From positions 186,001 through 250,000 of the forward strand of contig NZ_FCNZ02000008.1 in assembly GCF_001544495.1 (NCBI RefSeq): DNA of 64,000 nt, given 5' to 3'. The translations under genes and the position numbers were made by a program. Positions 53,845-62,531 of the stretch are shown here, piece after piece; the first letter of the stretch is position 1; each line of letters opens with the position of its first letter. Source of the DNA: Caballeronia telluris. Lineage in GTDB: Bacteria; Pseudomonadota; Gammaproteobacteria; Burkholderiales; Burkholderiaceae. The notes under the pieces are model-generated. The model made no database searches, was not told where the DNA came from, and was given only the letters and a program-made list of their open reading frames with translations.

Positions 53845-54024
53845 GCTTGCTCCCTTCATCGATGTTCAAGTGTCGGCGTCGCGCGGCGCGTCAGACGCGC
53901 TGGCGCGAGTGCGCTGCACTATGCCCGTCGAGGACGGGTCGATGAATGAGATGCTTCTGATTTGTTACGTGAAACGAGCCGATCGGCGCAAGTTTTCTGC
54001 GCATTGCCGGCAATTATCGAGCGA

Positions 54025-54558
54025 TCAGACCTTGCCGGCCGCCACTTCCTCTGGCTTCAGTTCGACGATCGCATCGAGCGCGTCCTTCACGTCCATCGCG
54101 TATTTGGCGAGGCGCTTCTGCTCCTCGGTGACCGGAACGAAAGCGGGCACGGGCGCCGGCCGCCCTGCTTCGTCGACGGCGACGAACACGACGAGGCAAT
54201 CGGTCGTCTGCTGGAGTTCGCCGCCCTTCGGATCGCCCGCGTGAACGGAGATGTGCAGGTGCATGCTGGTGCGGCCCGTCGCGACGACGCGTGCGCGCAG
54301 TTCCACCAGATTGCCGACGAGAATCGGCCGCCTAAAGCGGATGTTGCCGACGCTCACCGTCACGCAATAGCGGCCGGACCACATCGCGGCGCAGGCGTAA
54401 CCGGTTTCGTCGATCCATTTCATCAGCGCGCCGCCGTGGACCTTGCCGCCGAAATTCACGGAAGTCGGCTCGGCGAGAAAGCGGAAGGTGGTTTCGGAGC
54501 GCTCGGGCGCGGGGGTATCGGTTTGAAGCGACGCGGGCGACGGGGTCGGCGTGGTCAT
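54025..54558 (-). CDS. Hotdog-fold acyl-CoA thioesterase (YciA/ACOT type)
   Basis: A 177-aa thioesterase with one hotdog domain (about 20-140). The motif SVNFGGKVHGGALMKWIDETG has the His and Asp of the catalytic site; VSVGNIRFRRPI forms the next strand. It hydrolyses medium or long acyl-CoA, possibly as a hexamer, by family knowledge. The ATG at 54558 was chosen over the longer frame for family length. Confidence 0.9.
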   Translation of the reverse strand: MTTPTPSPASLQTDTPAPERSETTFRFLAEPTSVNFGGKVHGGALMKWIDETGYACAAMWSGRYCVTVSVGNIRFRRPILVGNLVELRARVVATGRTSMHLHISVHAGDPKGGELQQTTDCLVVFVAVDEAGRPAPVPAFVPVTEEQKRLAKYAMDVKDALDAIVELKPEEVAAGKV

Positions 54559-54668
54559 GGCGGCTCGCGGTGCGGGAGGTTCCCGCGACAGGGATGGGGT
54601 AAGAACGAGTATAGGGGCGGCAAAAAGCCCCGGGGCCGCGCCTGCCCGAACGACAGCGTGCGAGCGCC

Positions 54669-54821
54669 TTACTTGCGGATCGTCACGCCTTCGTCGATCG
54701 TGCCGTACATCGTGATGCCGCTCGATCCGCCCGACGACGACGACGACGATCCCGCCATCCCCGAGCACCCGGCGCACAGCAGCAAGGCGGCGACGAGCGC
54801 CGCGACAGCAACCTTGGACAT
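54669..54821 (-). CDS. Tiny lipoprotein with a porin-like C-terminal strand
   Basis: A 50-aa protein. The signal ends in the lipobox LCAGC (Cys19), then a Ser/Gly-rich linker (about 23-36) and the last 14 residues GITMYGTIDEGVTIRK-like, which closely resemble the first strand of Gram-negative porins of this group (typically S-x-V-T-L-Y-G-x-x-D-x-G). AAGGAAATATC precedes the ATG. It was hidden within a longer open frame. Function unknown. Confidence 0.75.
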   Translation of the reverse strand: MSKVAVAALVAALLLCAGCSGMAGSSSSSSGGSSGITMYGTIDEGVTIRK

Positions 54822-54971
54822 GATATTTCCTTGCAACGGCATGAATACGCGAATCGTCATTCTAGCCCCGCGCCTCGGGCGCACGCGCATCGACGTTTCA
54901 GCCGCGCGTGAAACATCGGATGCCGGCAGCGTTTAAAGTGGACGCATCTTGTATCGGGAGCAGGAGACGCC

Positions 54972-55718
54972 ATGACACTCGCCCACGACGACCCCGACGC
55001 CCGCGCGCGCCATTTTCCGGGCCTCTCGCGCATCGGGGCGCTGCTCGCCGATCCGGGGCGCGCCGCGATGCTCTGGTCGCTGATGGACGGCACCGCGCGG
55101 CCGGCCGGCGAACTGACGATGATCGCGGGACTGTCGCCCTCGGCGGCGAGCGCGCATCTCGCGCGGCTGACCGAGGGCGGACTGCTCGCGCTCGAAGTGA
55201 GCGGCCGCCACCGCTACTACCGGATCGCGACGCCCGACATCGCCGCGGCCATCGAAGCGCTCGCGAACCTCGCGCAGGCGAGCGCCCCGCAGCGCTCGGC
55301 GCCCGAGCGGCCGCCGTCCGCCGTGCCGCTCGACATGCGCTACGCCCGCACCTGCTACGACCATCTGGCGGGCGAACTGGCGGTGCAGCTCTTCGACCGG
55401 ATGCTCGCGCGGCGCTGGCTCGCCGCCGCCAGCCGCGCGGACAACGGGCCGACCACCCTCGAACCGACGCCCGAGGGCGCCAGCGAATTCGCGCGTCTCG
55501 GAATCGACATCACCGCACAACGCGCGCGGCGACGGCGCTTCGCCTGCACCTGCATCGACTGGAGCGAGCGGCGGCCGCATCTGGGCGGCGCGCTCGGCGC
55601 GGCATTTCTCGACCGTTGCGCCGCGCACGGCTGGCTCGAAGCCACGACGAAGCGCCGCGTGCTGCGCGTGACGCCGTCCGGGCGCGCGCATTTCGAGCGC
55701 TTTCTCGCCGACCGCTGA
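54972..55718 (+). CDS. ArsR-type winged-helix regulator
   Basis: A 248-aa regulator with an N-terminal winged helix-turn-helix of the ArsR type (about 18-90: LLADPGRAAMLWSLMDGTARPAGELTM, then SPSAASAHLARLTEGGLL and the wing EVSGRHRYYRI), plus a C-terminal domain of unknown type. There are no metal-binding cysteine pairs. GGGAGCAGGAG lies upstream of the ATG. The stop codon lies inside a 10-bp tandem repeat. The target genes are unknown. Confidence 0.83.
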   Translation: MTLAHDDPDARARHFPGLSRIGALLADPGRAAMLWSLMDGTARPAGELTMIAGLSPSAASAHLARLTEGGLLALEVSGRHRYYRIATPDIAAAIEALANLAQASAPQRSAPERPPSAVPLDMRYARTCYDHLAGELAVQLFDRMLARRWLAAASRADNGPTTLEPTPEGASEFARLGIDITAQRARRRRFACTCIDWSERRPHLGGALGAAFLDRCAAHGWLEATTKRRVLRVTPSGRAHFERFLADR

Positions 55719-55750
55719 CGAGCGCTGACGAGCGCTGACGAGCGCTGACG
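55711..55750. repeat. Four tandem 10-bp units across the regulator stop codon
   Basis: AGCGCTGACG occurs at 55721, 55731 and 55741, with a variant ACCGCTGACG at 55711 that includes the TGA stop of the ArsR-type gene. The 10-bp period differs from the 13-bp tracts elsewhere in the window. Confidence 0.9.
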
Positions 55751-55896
55751 ACCGTCCGCGCCTGCAAAGCTTTGTTACGCCGCGACGCCGCCGCTTACAA
55801 ACGACAGCGCCCTGATACAGGCGCGGAAGGTACATTGGATCGACAGGCCGCGTCGGCCTTCACAACAACAACTCGACGCCGCCCCGGGAGATCCAC

Positions 55897-58389
55897 ATGC
55901 GCGTCCATCGTCTTACCCGAATCGCCACGGCCACACTCTGCGCCTGCTCGCTGCTGCTCGGACCGGCGGCCGTCTCGCTCGCGCAAACGGCGCAATCGAC
56001 GCAATCGGCTCCCGATATCGCGGCCGCCCCCGCCGACGCCGATCCGCCCGGGCGCGTCGCGCGCCTGAACTACATGGCCGGCACCGTGACGAGCGAGCCG
56101 GCCGGCGGCGCAGACTGGAGCTACGCGCAGATCAACCGGCCGCTCACGACCGGCGACCAGCTCTGGAACGATGAGAACGCGCGCTCGGAGCTGCATATCG
56201 GCTCGACGGCGGTGCGGCTCGGGTCGTCGACGAGTCTCGACATTCTTTCGCTCGACGACGCCAACGCGCAACTCAAGGTCGCGCAGGGAACGCTCTCGAC
56301 CCGCGTGCGCTCGGTGCCGCCGGGCAGCGCCTACGAAATCGATACGCCCAACGCGGCGCTCGGCATTACCTCGCCGGGGGACTATCGCGTCGACGTGGCG
56401 CCGGACGGCAGCCGCACGACCGTCACCGTGCGAAGCGGCAGCCTCACGGCATACGGCGACGGCGGCGCGGCGCCGATGCGCGCCGGCCAGCAGATCACCT
56501 TTGCCGGCACCGCGTTGCAGCAGGTCGCGGCGAGCGGCGTGCCGGCGGCCGACGGCTTCGACCAGTGGGCCGCCGACCGCGACGCGGCCGAGGACCGGTC
56601 GGTCTCGGCGCGCTATGTGTCGCGCGACGTCCCCGGCTATCAGGATCTCGATGCCAATGGCAACTGGCAGCACGATCCGTCGTACGGCGACGTGTGGGTG
56701 CCGAACGCGGTGCCGGCGGACTGGGCGCCGTATCGGCAGGGACACTGGGCATGGCAGGCGCCGTGGGGCTGGACCTGGATCGACGACGCGCCCTGGGGCT
56801 TCGCGCCTTACCACTATGGCCGCTGGGCCTACGCCGGATCGCGCTGGGCGTGGGTGCCGGGACCGCTCGTCGAGAGCGCGCCGCCCGCGTATGCGCCGGC
56901 GCTGGTCGCGTTCGTCGGCGATGGCGGCGGCGGCGTCGACTGGAACGTGAACCTCGCGATCGGCGGCGCGGCGGCGGCGGGCGTGGCGTGGTTTCCGCTC
57001 GGCCCGGGCGAGCCGTGGCGCGGACATCGCAACGGCTGGAGTCCGCGCTATGACGAGCGGGTGAACCGCAACGTGTACGTCGACCAGTCGGTGCACATCC
57101 GCAACGCCTACGTGAACTATCGCGCACCGGGCGCCGTGACCGCCGTGCCGGCGACGGCATTCGTCCACGGACGGCCCGCCGGACGCGAAGCCGTGCGCGT
57201 GGACCCGGAGCGCTGGCGCAATCCCCGCTTTACCGAAGGCGGCCCGGGTATCGCGCCGACGCGCGAGAGCTTCGGACCGGGTCTGCGACGCGCCGATTAC
57301 CGGCCGCCGCAGGGCGCGTTCGGTCGCCCGGTCGTCGCGACCCGCGCCCCGCTTGCGCCCCCCTCGTTTCACGACACCTATGCGCGGCGACTGGCGGCCG
57401 GTCCGGGCGCGCGCGTCACGGGCGCGGGGAATCCGGCGGTACGTTTCGCGCCCGACGCCGATGGCGCGCGAACCTCAAGGGGCAACACGCGGGGCAATGC
57501 GCCGCCGATGCCGAACGGGCGCGAGAACATTCATCTCGTCGCGACGCACGGGCCGGCGCGTTCCCTGGAAGACGCGGCGATCGCGGCGCGCGGCGGTGCA
57601 CGGCCGGTCAATCCGAGCGTCGCCGGGGCGCAGACGCCGCGCGGCGGCTCGCAGGCAGGCCATCCCCCCGGCGACGGACGCAACGGCGGCGTCCCGCGAC
57701 CGCCTCAGACGGTGCAATGGGGCAACGGTCAGCCACCTTCCGATGCCAACCGACAACCGGGGCTCGTCCAGCACGGACCGCAATGGTCCGGTAACGACGG
57801 TCAGCAGCACGTCGGCCGAAATTCGCCTGCGATGCAGGCCGACCGCCAGCAGCAGCGCAACGCCTCGCCGCAAGAGCGTCCAGCCGGACAACCGCCTCGC
57901 CAGAATGGCGCGTTCGCGGCAAATGGCCCGCAGCAACGGGACGCAGCTGCGGTTCCGCATCCGCCGATGCAGCATGCCGATCAACGCATCCCGCCGCCGA
58001 TGCCGCAGGCCGCGCCGATGCGCAACGACCAGCGGTCCGCGTCGGCGCAACCGCCGCAGATCTTCCGCGGCGCTCAGCAGCCGCAAGCGCAGCCACCGGC
58101 GCATCAACAGCAGGTGCAGAACCAGAACGCGCGCGAGCCGCGACAGGACTTCCGTCCGCCGCAGACCCAGCCGATGCCCCGCCCCGAGGTTCACGCGCCG
58201 CAGGCCCAGCAGATGCCCCGCCAGCAGGTCCACGCGCCGACACCGCAGCAGATGCCGCCGCCGCAACCGCAAGCCCGTCAGGAGCCGCGTGCGCAACCGC
58301 AGCAGCCCTCGCAGCAGCACCAGGCTCCGCCACATCAGGAGCAGCCGCACACGGCCGGCGGCAACGGCGACCCGCATCACCGGGGCTAA
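55897..58389 (+). CDS. Secreted FecR-domain protein with W-rich repeats and Q/P-rich tail
   Basis: An 830-aa exported protein. A signal peptide ends at about Leu-Ala-Gln (27-29). A FecR-like domain (about 50-190: YMAGTVTSEPAGGADWSY through ITSPGDYRVDVAPDGSRTTVTV) is followed by a Trp/Tyr/Gly-rich region (about 240-330, with YGDVWVPNAVPADWAPYRQGHW and PWGWTWIDDAPWGF) and an unstructured Gln/Pro/Asn/Ala-rich tail (about 560-830). GGGAG lies before the ATG. The FecR fold usually senses or binds surface carbohydrate or metal complexes; no FecI or transporter gene is adjacent. Function uncertain. Confidence 0.72.
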   Translation: MRVHRLTRIATATLCACSLLLGPAAVSLAQTAQSTQSAPDIAAAPADADPPGRVARLNYMAGTVTSEPAGGADWSYAQINRPLTTGDQLWNDENARSELHIGSTAVRLGSSTSLDILSLDDANAQLKVAQGTLSTRVRSVPPGSAYEIDTPNAALGITSPGDYRVDVAPDGSRTTVTVRSGSLTAYGDGGAAPMRAGQQITFAGTALQQVAASGVPAADGFDQWAADRDAAEDRSVSARYVSRDVPGYQDLDANGNWQHDPSYGDVWVPNAVPADWAPYRQGHWAWQAPWGWTWIDDAPWGFAPYHYGRWAYAGSRWAWVPGPLVESAPPAYAPALVAFVGDGGGGVDWNVNLAIGGAAAAGVAWFPLGPGEPWRGHRNGWSPRYDERVNRNVYVDQSVHIRNAYVNYRAPGAVTAVPATAFVHGRPAGREAVRVDPERWRNPRFTEGGPGIAPTRESFGPGLRRADYRPPQGAFGRPVVATRAPLAPPSFHDTYARRLAAGPGARVTGAGNPAVRFAPDADGARTSRGNTRGNAPPMPNGRENIHLVATHGPARSLEDAAIAARGGARPVNPSVAGAQTPRGGSQAGHPPGDGRNGGVPRPPQTVQWGNGQPPSDANRQPGLVQHGPQWSGNDGQQHVGRNSPAMQADRQQQRNASPQERPAGQPPRQNGAFAANGPQQRDAAAVPHPPMQHADQRIPPPMPQAAPMRNDQRSASAQPPQIFRGAQQPQAQPPAHQQQVQNQNAREPRQDFRPPQTQPMPRPEVHAPQAQQMPRQQVHAPTPQQMPPPQPQARQEPRAQPQQPSQQHQAPPHQEQPHTAGGNGDPHHRG

Positions 58390-58412
58390 AGCGTCTCGCC
58401 CGGTCCGAAAAA

Positions 58413-58446
58413 AGCAAAACGCGCGGTCAGGGCCGCGCGTTTTGCT
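58413..58446. terminator. Bidirectional terminator between the FecR-domain gene and thyA
   Basis: A perfect 14-bp stem AGCAAAACGCGCGG / its complement; the minus strand continues with TTTTTT, serving thyA. The plus strand has a weaker T-run. Confidence 0.9.
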
Positions 58447-58467
58447 TGAGCATCAGGAGGCGCAAAA

Positions 58468-59439
58468 CTACACCGCCATCGGCGCCTTGAGCGCCTCGTG
58501 ATGCCGATATCCCTCCAGCGCGAAATCCGCCGGCTCGATTTTCTCCAGCCACTCCGGTTCATAACGGTTCGTCACGGCGTAGTCGGGCACGCGATCAGAG
58601 AGGACCAGTTGCGGACTGGCGAACGGCTCGCGCGTGAGTTGCTCGTTGAGCATGTCGAGCTGGTTCTCGTAGATGTGCGCGTCGCCGATGAAATACGTGA
58701 ACCAGCGCGGCGCATAGCCCGTCAACCGTCCGACGAGATGCAAGAGCGCCGCGCCTTCGGTCAGGTTGAACGGCGTGCCGAGGCCGACGTCGTTACTGCG
58801 GATATACAGGCACAGCGAGATTTCCCGCTTCGCCGCGTTCGGAATGAACTGATACAGCAGATGGCACGCGGGCAGCGCAATCTCGTCGAGTTTCGCCGGG
58901 TTCCATGCATGAAACAGAATGCGCCGGTCGGTCGGGTTCTCGACGATCGTATCGAGGCATTGCCGCAACTGGTCGATCGCCTTGTAGAGCAGCACCTTCT
59001 CGCGCCCGCCTTCGACGAAGCTCGTCACGACCTGATAGCCGCGATGGGTGGCATCGGCGATCTGGTCGCCTGCGTTGGCATCGATCACCTTGTAGGCCGG
59101 CCACTGGCGCCATTGCACGCCGTACACGTCGCCGAGATCGTCGGGGCCCTCGCGATACGGGTTCGCGAGCCACTGCGGATTTTCGTTCGCGTTGGCGTCC
59201 CACACCTTGCAGCCGAGCGCGCGAAACTCCGCCGCGCTCCTCGACGCCCGCAGGAAACCGATCATCTCGCCGATCGCCGACTTGAATGCGAGTTTCTTCG
59301 TGGTGACGGCCGGGAAGCCCTGCTGCAAATCAAAGCGCAGCATGGCGCCGGGCATGCCGATGGTGCGGATTCCCGTGCGGTTTTCCTGCCATGTGCCGGT
59401 GTCGAGGATCGTGCGGACGAGCTCGAGATACTGTTTCAT
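58468..59439 (-). CDS. thyA: Thymidylate synthase
   Basis: Makes dTMP from dUMP using methylenetetrahydrofolate. The catalytic Cys192 is in [11 protein letters not shown], with [13 protein letters not shown] and the [11 protein letters not shown] motif. The protein is 323 aa against 264 in E. coli because of an insertion between about 110 and 160. folA, which regenerates the tetrahydrofolate, is 2.5 kb away. The next gene upstream on this strand is the sigma-54 activator (148-nt gap with no clear signal). Confidence 0.97.
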   Translation of the reverse strand: MKQYLELVRTILDTGTWQENRTGIRTIGMPGAMLRFDLQQGFPAVTTKKLAFKSAIGEMIGFLRASRSAAEFRALGCKVWDANANENPQWLANPYREGPDDLGDVYGVQWRQWPAYKVIDANAGDQIADATHRGYQVVTSFVEGGREKVLLYKAIDQLRQCLDTIVENPTDRRILFHAWNPAKLDEIALPACHLLYQFIPNAAKREISLCLYIRSNDVGLGTPFNLTEGAALLHLVGRLTGYAPRWFTYFIGDAHIYENQLDMLNEQLTREPFASPQLVLSDRVPDYAVTNRYEPEWLEKIEPADFALEGYRHHEALKAPMAV

Positions 59440-59587
59440 GCGATTTCCTTCGACGCGCCTACACGGCTCGCTCTATATGGGCAGAAAGACGTGATTTTAC
59501 CAAGCGCGGCAAGGCAATGCCGGACCGGAGCCGAGAGAAAATGAAGCGAAACTGGCAGGCGCGCGAACGGCGCCCGCCGATGATTGT

Positions 59588-60976
59588 TCAACCGCGCGTC
59601 GCGTGTTCCGTGGGCGCGTCGACTTCGATGTGACGCATACCGTGCGCGCTCAACAGACGATACAGCGTCACGCGCGAGATCCCGAGTTCGTGGGCGGCGT
59701 CGCCGAGGCGTCCACGATGACGCAAAAGCGCCAGTTCGATCGCCTGCCGCTCGGCCGCTTCGCGTGCCTGCGCAAGCGACACCGGCGCCACTTCGACGTA
59801 TTCGCCCAGTTCGAGATCGCGCGCGGTGATCTGCCGCCCTTCCGACATCACGATCGCACGCCGCACGCGGTTGATCAGTTCGCGGACGTTGCCCGGCCAG
59901 CCGTAGTTGTGGATCGCCGCGATCGCGCACGGCGAGAAGCCGCGCAGACGCCGGCTCGCGTCCTTCTTGAAGCGGTCGAGCATGTGCTTCGCGAGCAACT
60001 CGATGTCCTTGCCGCGCGCGCGCAGCGGCGGCTCGTCGATCTGCAACACGCACAGACGGTGATACAGGTCGGCGCGAAAGCGCCCTTCGATCATCGCCGT
60101 CTGCATGTCGACGTGGGTCGCCGAAATGATGCGCACGTCCACAGGCGTCGAGCCGTGGCCGCCGAGACGTTCCACCTTGCGCTCTTGCAAAAACCGCAGC
60201 AGGCTCGCCTGGCTTTCGAGCGGCAGGTCGCCGATTTCATCGAGGAACAGCGTGCCGCCATTGGCCGCTTCGACGCGCCCGATCTTGCGCTGGTTCGCGC
60301 CGGTGAACGCGCCGCGCTCGTAGCCGAAGAGTTCGGATTGCAGCAAATGCGCCGGAATCGCGCCGCAATTGATCGCGACGAACGGTTCGCTGCGCCGCGC
60401 CGAGCGCTCGTGAATCGCGACGGCGGTGAGTTCCTTGCCGGTGCCCGATTCGCCGGAGATGAAGACGGGCGCATCGGTCATCGCGACCTTGCGGATCGAA
60501 CGGAAGAGCGCGAGCATCGCGTCGCACGAGCCCACCATTTCGCCCTCGGCGCGGCCCTCGCCGCCCGCCGCGCGCGCGTCGTTCGACGCCGAGTCGTGCA
60601 GCGACACCATGCCGTACGCGTGGCCGACCGCATCGACGATACGATCGTTCGACGTCGGCAACGTGACGTAATCGAAACAATAATCGCGGATGAGACGGCG
60701 CACGGCCGCGTCTTCGAGCTGGCCCGTGACAGTGGCCGCCACCCAGCCGACGTTCGTCAGCGTGAGCGACGCCTCGAACGCCGCGAGTTCGTGCGATTCG
60801 AACCGGCTCGACAAGTCGAGCAGGCCGCCTGTCGCCAGGTCAGTGCGCAGCGACTTGCGCGCATCCCGCGCGCTCGCCACGACTTCAATATGCCATCCGC
60901 GCTCCTCGAATCGCGCGCACAGCGCCTCGCTTGGATCGCGAGTGACATAGATGAGTTGCCGCCGAGCGACTTCCAT
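59588..60976 (-). CDS. Sigma-54-dependent activator with VpsR-type N-terminus
   Basis: A 462-aa enhancer-binding protein. The N-terminal 120 residues look like a receiver-like domain with Asp54 in GGLLDLSS, resembling the VpsR N-domain. The AAA+ domain has Walker A GESGTGKE (175-182), the sigma-54 contact GAFTGA (222-227) and Walker B LFLDEIGD; the C-terminus has a Fis-type HTH (LGDAAHELGISRVTLYRLL). In Burkholderia a VpsR-like activator, BerB, is reported to control exopolysaccharide; kinship is an inference. It is divergent from the orphan gene at 61484, whose promoter matches sigma-54. Confidence 0.85.
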   Translation of the reverse strand: MEVARRQLIYVTRDPSEALCARFEERGWHIEVVASARDARKSLRTDLATGGLLDLSSRFESHELAAFEASLTLTNVGWVAATVTGQLEDAAVRRLIRDYCFDYVTLPTSNDRIVDAVGHAYGMVSLHDSASNDARAAGGEGRAEGEMVGSCDAMLALFRSIRKVAMTDAPVFISGESGTGKELTAVAIHERSARRSEPFVAINCGAIPAHLLQSELFGYERGAFTGANQRKIGRVEAANGGTLFLDEIGDLPLESQASLLRFLQERKVERLGGHGSTPVDVRIISATHVDMQTAMIEGRFRADLYHRLCVLQIDEPPLRARGKDIELLAKHMLDRFKKDASRRLRGFSPCAIAAIHNYGWPGNVRELINRVRRAIVMSEGRQITARDLELGEYVEVAPVSLAQAREAAERQAIELALLRHRGRLGDAAHELGISRVTLYRLLSAHGMRHIEVDAPTEHATRG

Positions 60977-61348
60977 TATTCAGATCCTTTCTTCAACGGT
61001 AGCTGAAAAGGTCGCGTAGTTCAGGCCCTCGGTACATCGATACACAGACGATTGCAGGGATACTCACTACCGTGCAATTCTTTCAAACACCGTGACCCCG
61101 AACTGCAGATATTACTGAGCGCGCTTTTCCTCCGTTACCTTTTGTCTGATTGTGTGCTTTTGAGAGACTACTATAACGCAGAACCTTCGAAAACAAATAT
61201 CCATAAAAGCTCTCTGCACGCTATTCGGACCCTTATCGGACGGGCCTCCTGCGGCTTTGTCGCCTGTCTGCTGAAAGTTGTTTCACCGTAATTAACGAGA
61301 GAAAAATTTGTACACGTATTTACCCGATTTTCCGCTTTTTCGGCGTCC

Positions 61349-61366
61349 CGTTTCACGCGTGAAACG
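61349..61366. promoter_or_regulatory. Perfect 18-bp palindrome, putative enhancer site
   Basis: CGTTTCACGCGTGAAACG is self-complementary along its entire length. Its centre is about 108 bp upstream of the predicted transcription start near 61466, the usual place for a sigma-54 enhancer. The divergent sigma-54 activator is the obvious candidate to bind it. Confidence 0.6.
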
Positions 61367-61440
61367 TTTTCGCCGATTTTTTATGCGGCTTTCTTCGCCA
61401 ATCTGAGCACGCTCCATATCCGGCAAGGGATTGCACACGA

Positions 61441-61456
61441 TGGCATAAATCTGGCT
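61441..61456 (+). promoter_or_regulatory. Sigma-54-type promoter (-24/-12)
   Basis: TGGCATAAATCTGGCT matches the consensus TGGCAC-N5-TTGCW at the critical GG and GC positions with the exact 10-bp spacing, differing at one base of each element. Transcription would start near 61466, with AGGAG at 61473-61477 and the ATG at 61484. Confidence 0.6.
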
Positions 61457-61483
61457 AAAAGGAGAATGTGACAGGAGTAAGAG

Positions 61484-61819
61484 ATGCGTATTACGGCACG
61501 TACGTTCGCACAAATCACTTCGGATTCAGCGCTCGCATCAAATAATACGAGCGTCGCGCTTTCGGCCGTTTCGCTTGCAACGGCCGACGTCGTTGCCGAG
61601 GTTCCGAACGCTTCGTGCGCCGCGCCGGACGCCCCGATTTGCGCCGAAGCCGCGCCGGTCGCGCTCGTCGCGCAAAGCGGCATGTCCATCACGCTGTGGG
61701 ACGAGATCACGTCGCCCACGCCCGTCGTTCCCGGCCAGGCTCAGACACCTTTGCCGCAGCCGGCTCCGGTGCCCGTCCCCGTCGACGCGGGCCGCGACGC
61801 GGGCACCGTCAGCGCCTGA
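61484..61819 (+). CDS. Orphan Ala/Pro-rich protein under a sigma-54-like promoter
   Basis: A 111-aa protein I do not recognise. It is rich in Ala, Val, Thr, Ser and Pro, without membrane helix or typical signal, with three Cys (two in [15 protein letters not shown]) and a proline-rich tail ([14 protein letters not shown]). AGGAG lies 6 nt before the ATG. The divergent sigma-54 activator and the promoter make it the probable target of that regulator. It is followed by folA after 139 nt. Confidence 0.65.
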   Translation: MRITARTFAQITSDSALASNNTSVALSAVSLATADVVAEVPNASCAAPDAPICAEAAPVALVAQSGMSITLWDEITSPTPVVPGQAQTPLPQPAPVPVPVDAGRDAGTVSA

Positions 61820-61958
61820 GCGTTCCGCCGTCCCTCGGAGCCACGTCACACCGACCGTTTCGCGCAGTCGGTTAGAATTGGGCCCCCGCCGCGACCGCCG
61901 CCCGCTGTTTCGGCCTGCGAACTCCGGCGCAAGCCTGCTTAAACCCACTTCCGCTTAC

Positions 61959-62456
61959 ATGACGACGCTGACCCTGATCGTCGCCCGCGCGCGCAATGGC
62001 GTGATCGGACGCGACAACGACCTGCCCTGGCGCCTGCCCGAAGACCTCGCGTTCTTCAAGCGCACGACGATGGGCTCGCCCATCATCATGGGCCGCAAAA
62101 CGCACGAATCGATCGGCCGGCCCTTGCCGGGGCGGCGCAATATCGTCGTCTCGCGCGACGCGGCGCGCCGCTTCGAAGGCTGCGACACCGTCGCGAGTCT
62201 CGACGACGCGCTCGCACTCGCGGTCGCCGACGACGCGCGCGAAGCGTTCGTGATCGGCGGCGCGCAGTTGTATCGCGAGGCGATCCGCCACGCCGGCAAG
62301 CTGATCGTCACCGAAATCGACGCCGACTTCGAAGGCAACACGAAGCTCGACGCGTTCGATCCGGACGAGTGGATCGAACAATCGCGCGAGCGGCATCGCG
62401 CCGCCGCGCCGAACGACTTCGACTACGCGTTCGTCGTGTATCGGCGCCGCGACTGA
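61959..62456 (+). CDS. folA: Dihydrofolate reductase
   Basis: Reduces dihydrofolate to tetrahydrofolate with NADPH, 165 aa. It has the active-site acidic residue and Trp in [17 protein letters not shown], the [16 protein letters not shown] cofactor loop, and FVIGGAQLY. The ATG at 61959 was chosen because the longer frame overlaps the orphan gene. It ends at a strong bidirectional terminator shared with pmbA. Confidence 0.96.
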   Translation: MTTLTLIVARARNGVIGRDNDLPWRLPEDLAFFKRTTMGSPIIMGRKTHESIGRPLPGRRNIVVSRDAARRFEGCDTVASLDDALALAVADDAREAFVIGGAQLYREAIRHAGKLIVTEIDADFEGNTKLDAFDPDEWIEQSRERHRAAAPNDFDYAFVVYRRRD

Positions 62457-62470
62457 AACCGCGCGCCAAA

Positions 62471-62511
62471 TGAAAAGCCCCGGATGACGTTGCGTCATCC
62501 GGGGCTTTTCA
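62471..62511. terminator. Bidirectional terminator between folA and pmbA
   Basis: A perfect 19-bp stem with a 3-nt loop TTG; the stem ends carry AAAA/TTTT, giving T-rich exits on both strands. It serves the convergent folA and pmbA genes. Confidence 0.93.
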
Positions 62512-62531
62512 TTACCCGCGGGAAAAAGCGC

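Larger units (their letters stand above)
60977..61483. other. 507-bp AT-richer regulatory region between the activator and the orphan gene
   Basis: Noticeably poorer in GC than its neighbours. No gene is supported; a 79-codon frame beginning with TTG has no ribosome site. It contains the 18-bp palindrome (61349-61366), a TGAAA-gttg-TTTCA inverted repeat (61272-61285), ATTGCA/TGCAAT arms (61051-61056, 61073-61078), and the sigma-54-like promoter (61441-61456). It therefore carries the control sites of both the activator and the orphan gene. Confidence 0.65.

Noticed and set aside
61052..61291. A 79-codon frame in the activator-orphan interval
   Set aside because: TTG start without a ribosome site, composition unlike neighbouring proteins, and it covers regulatory sequence.
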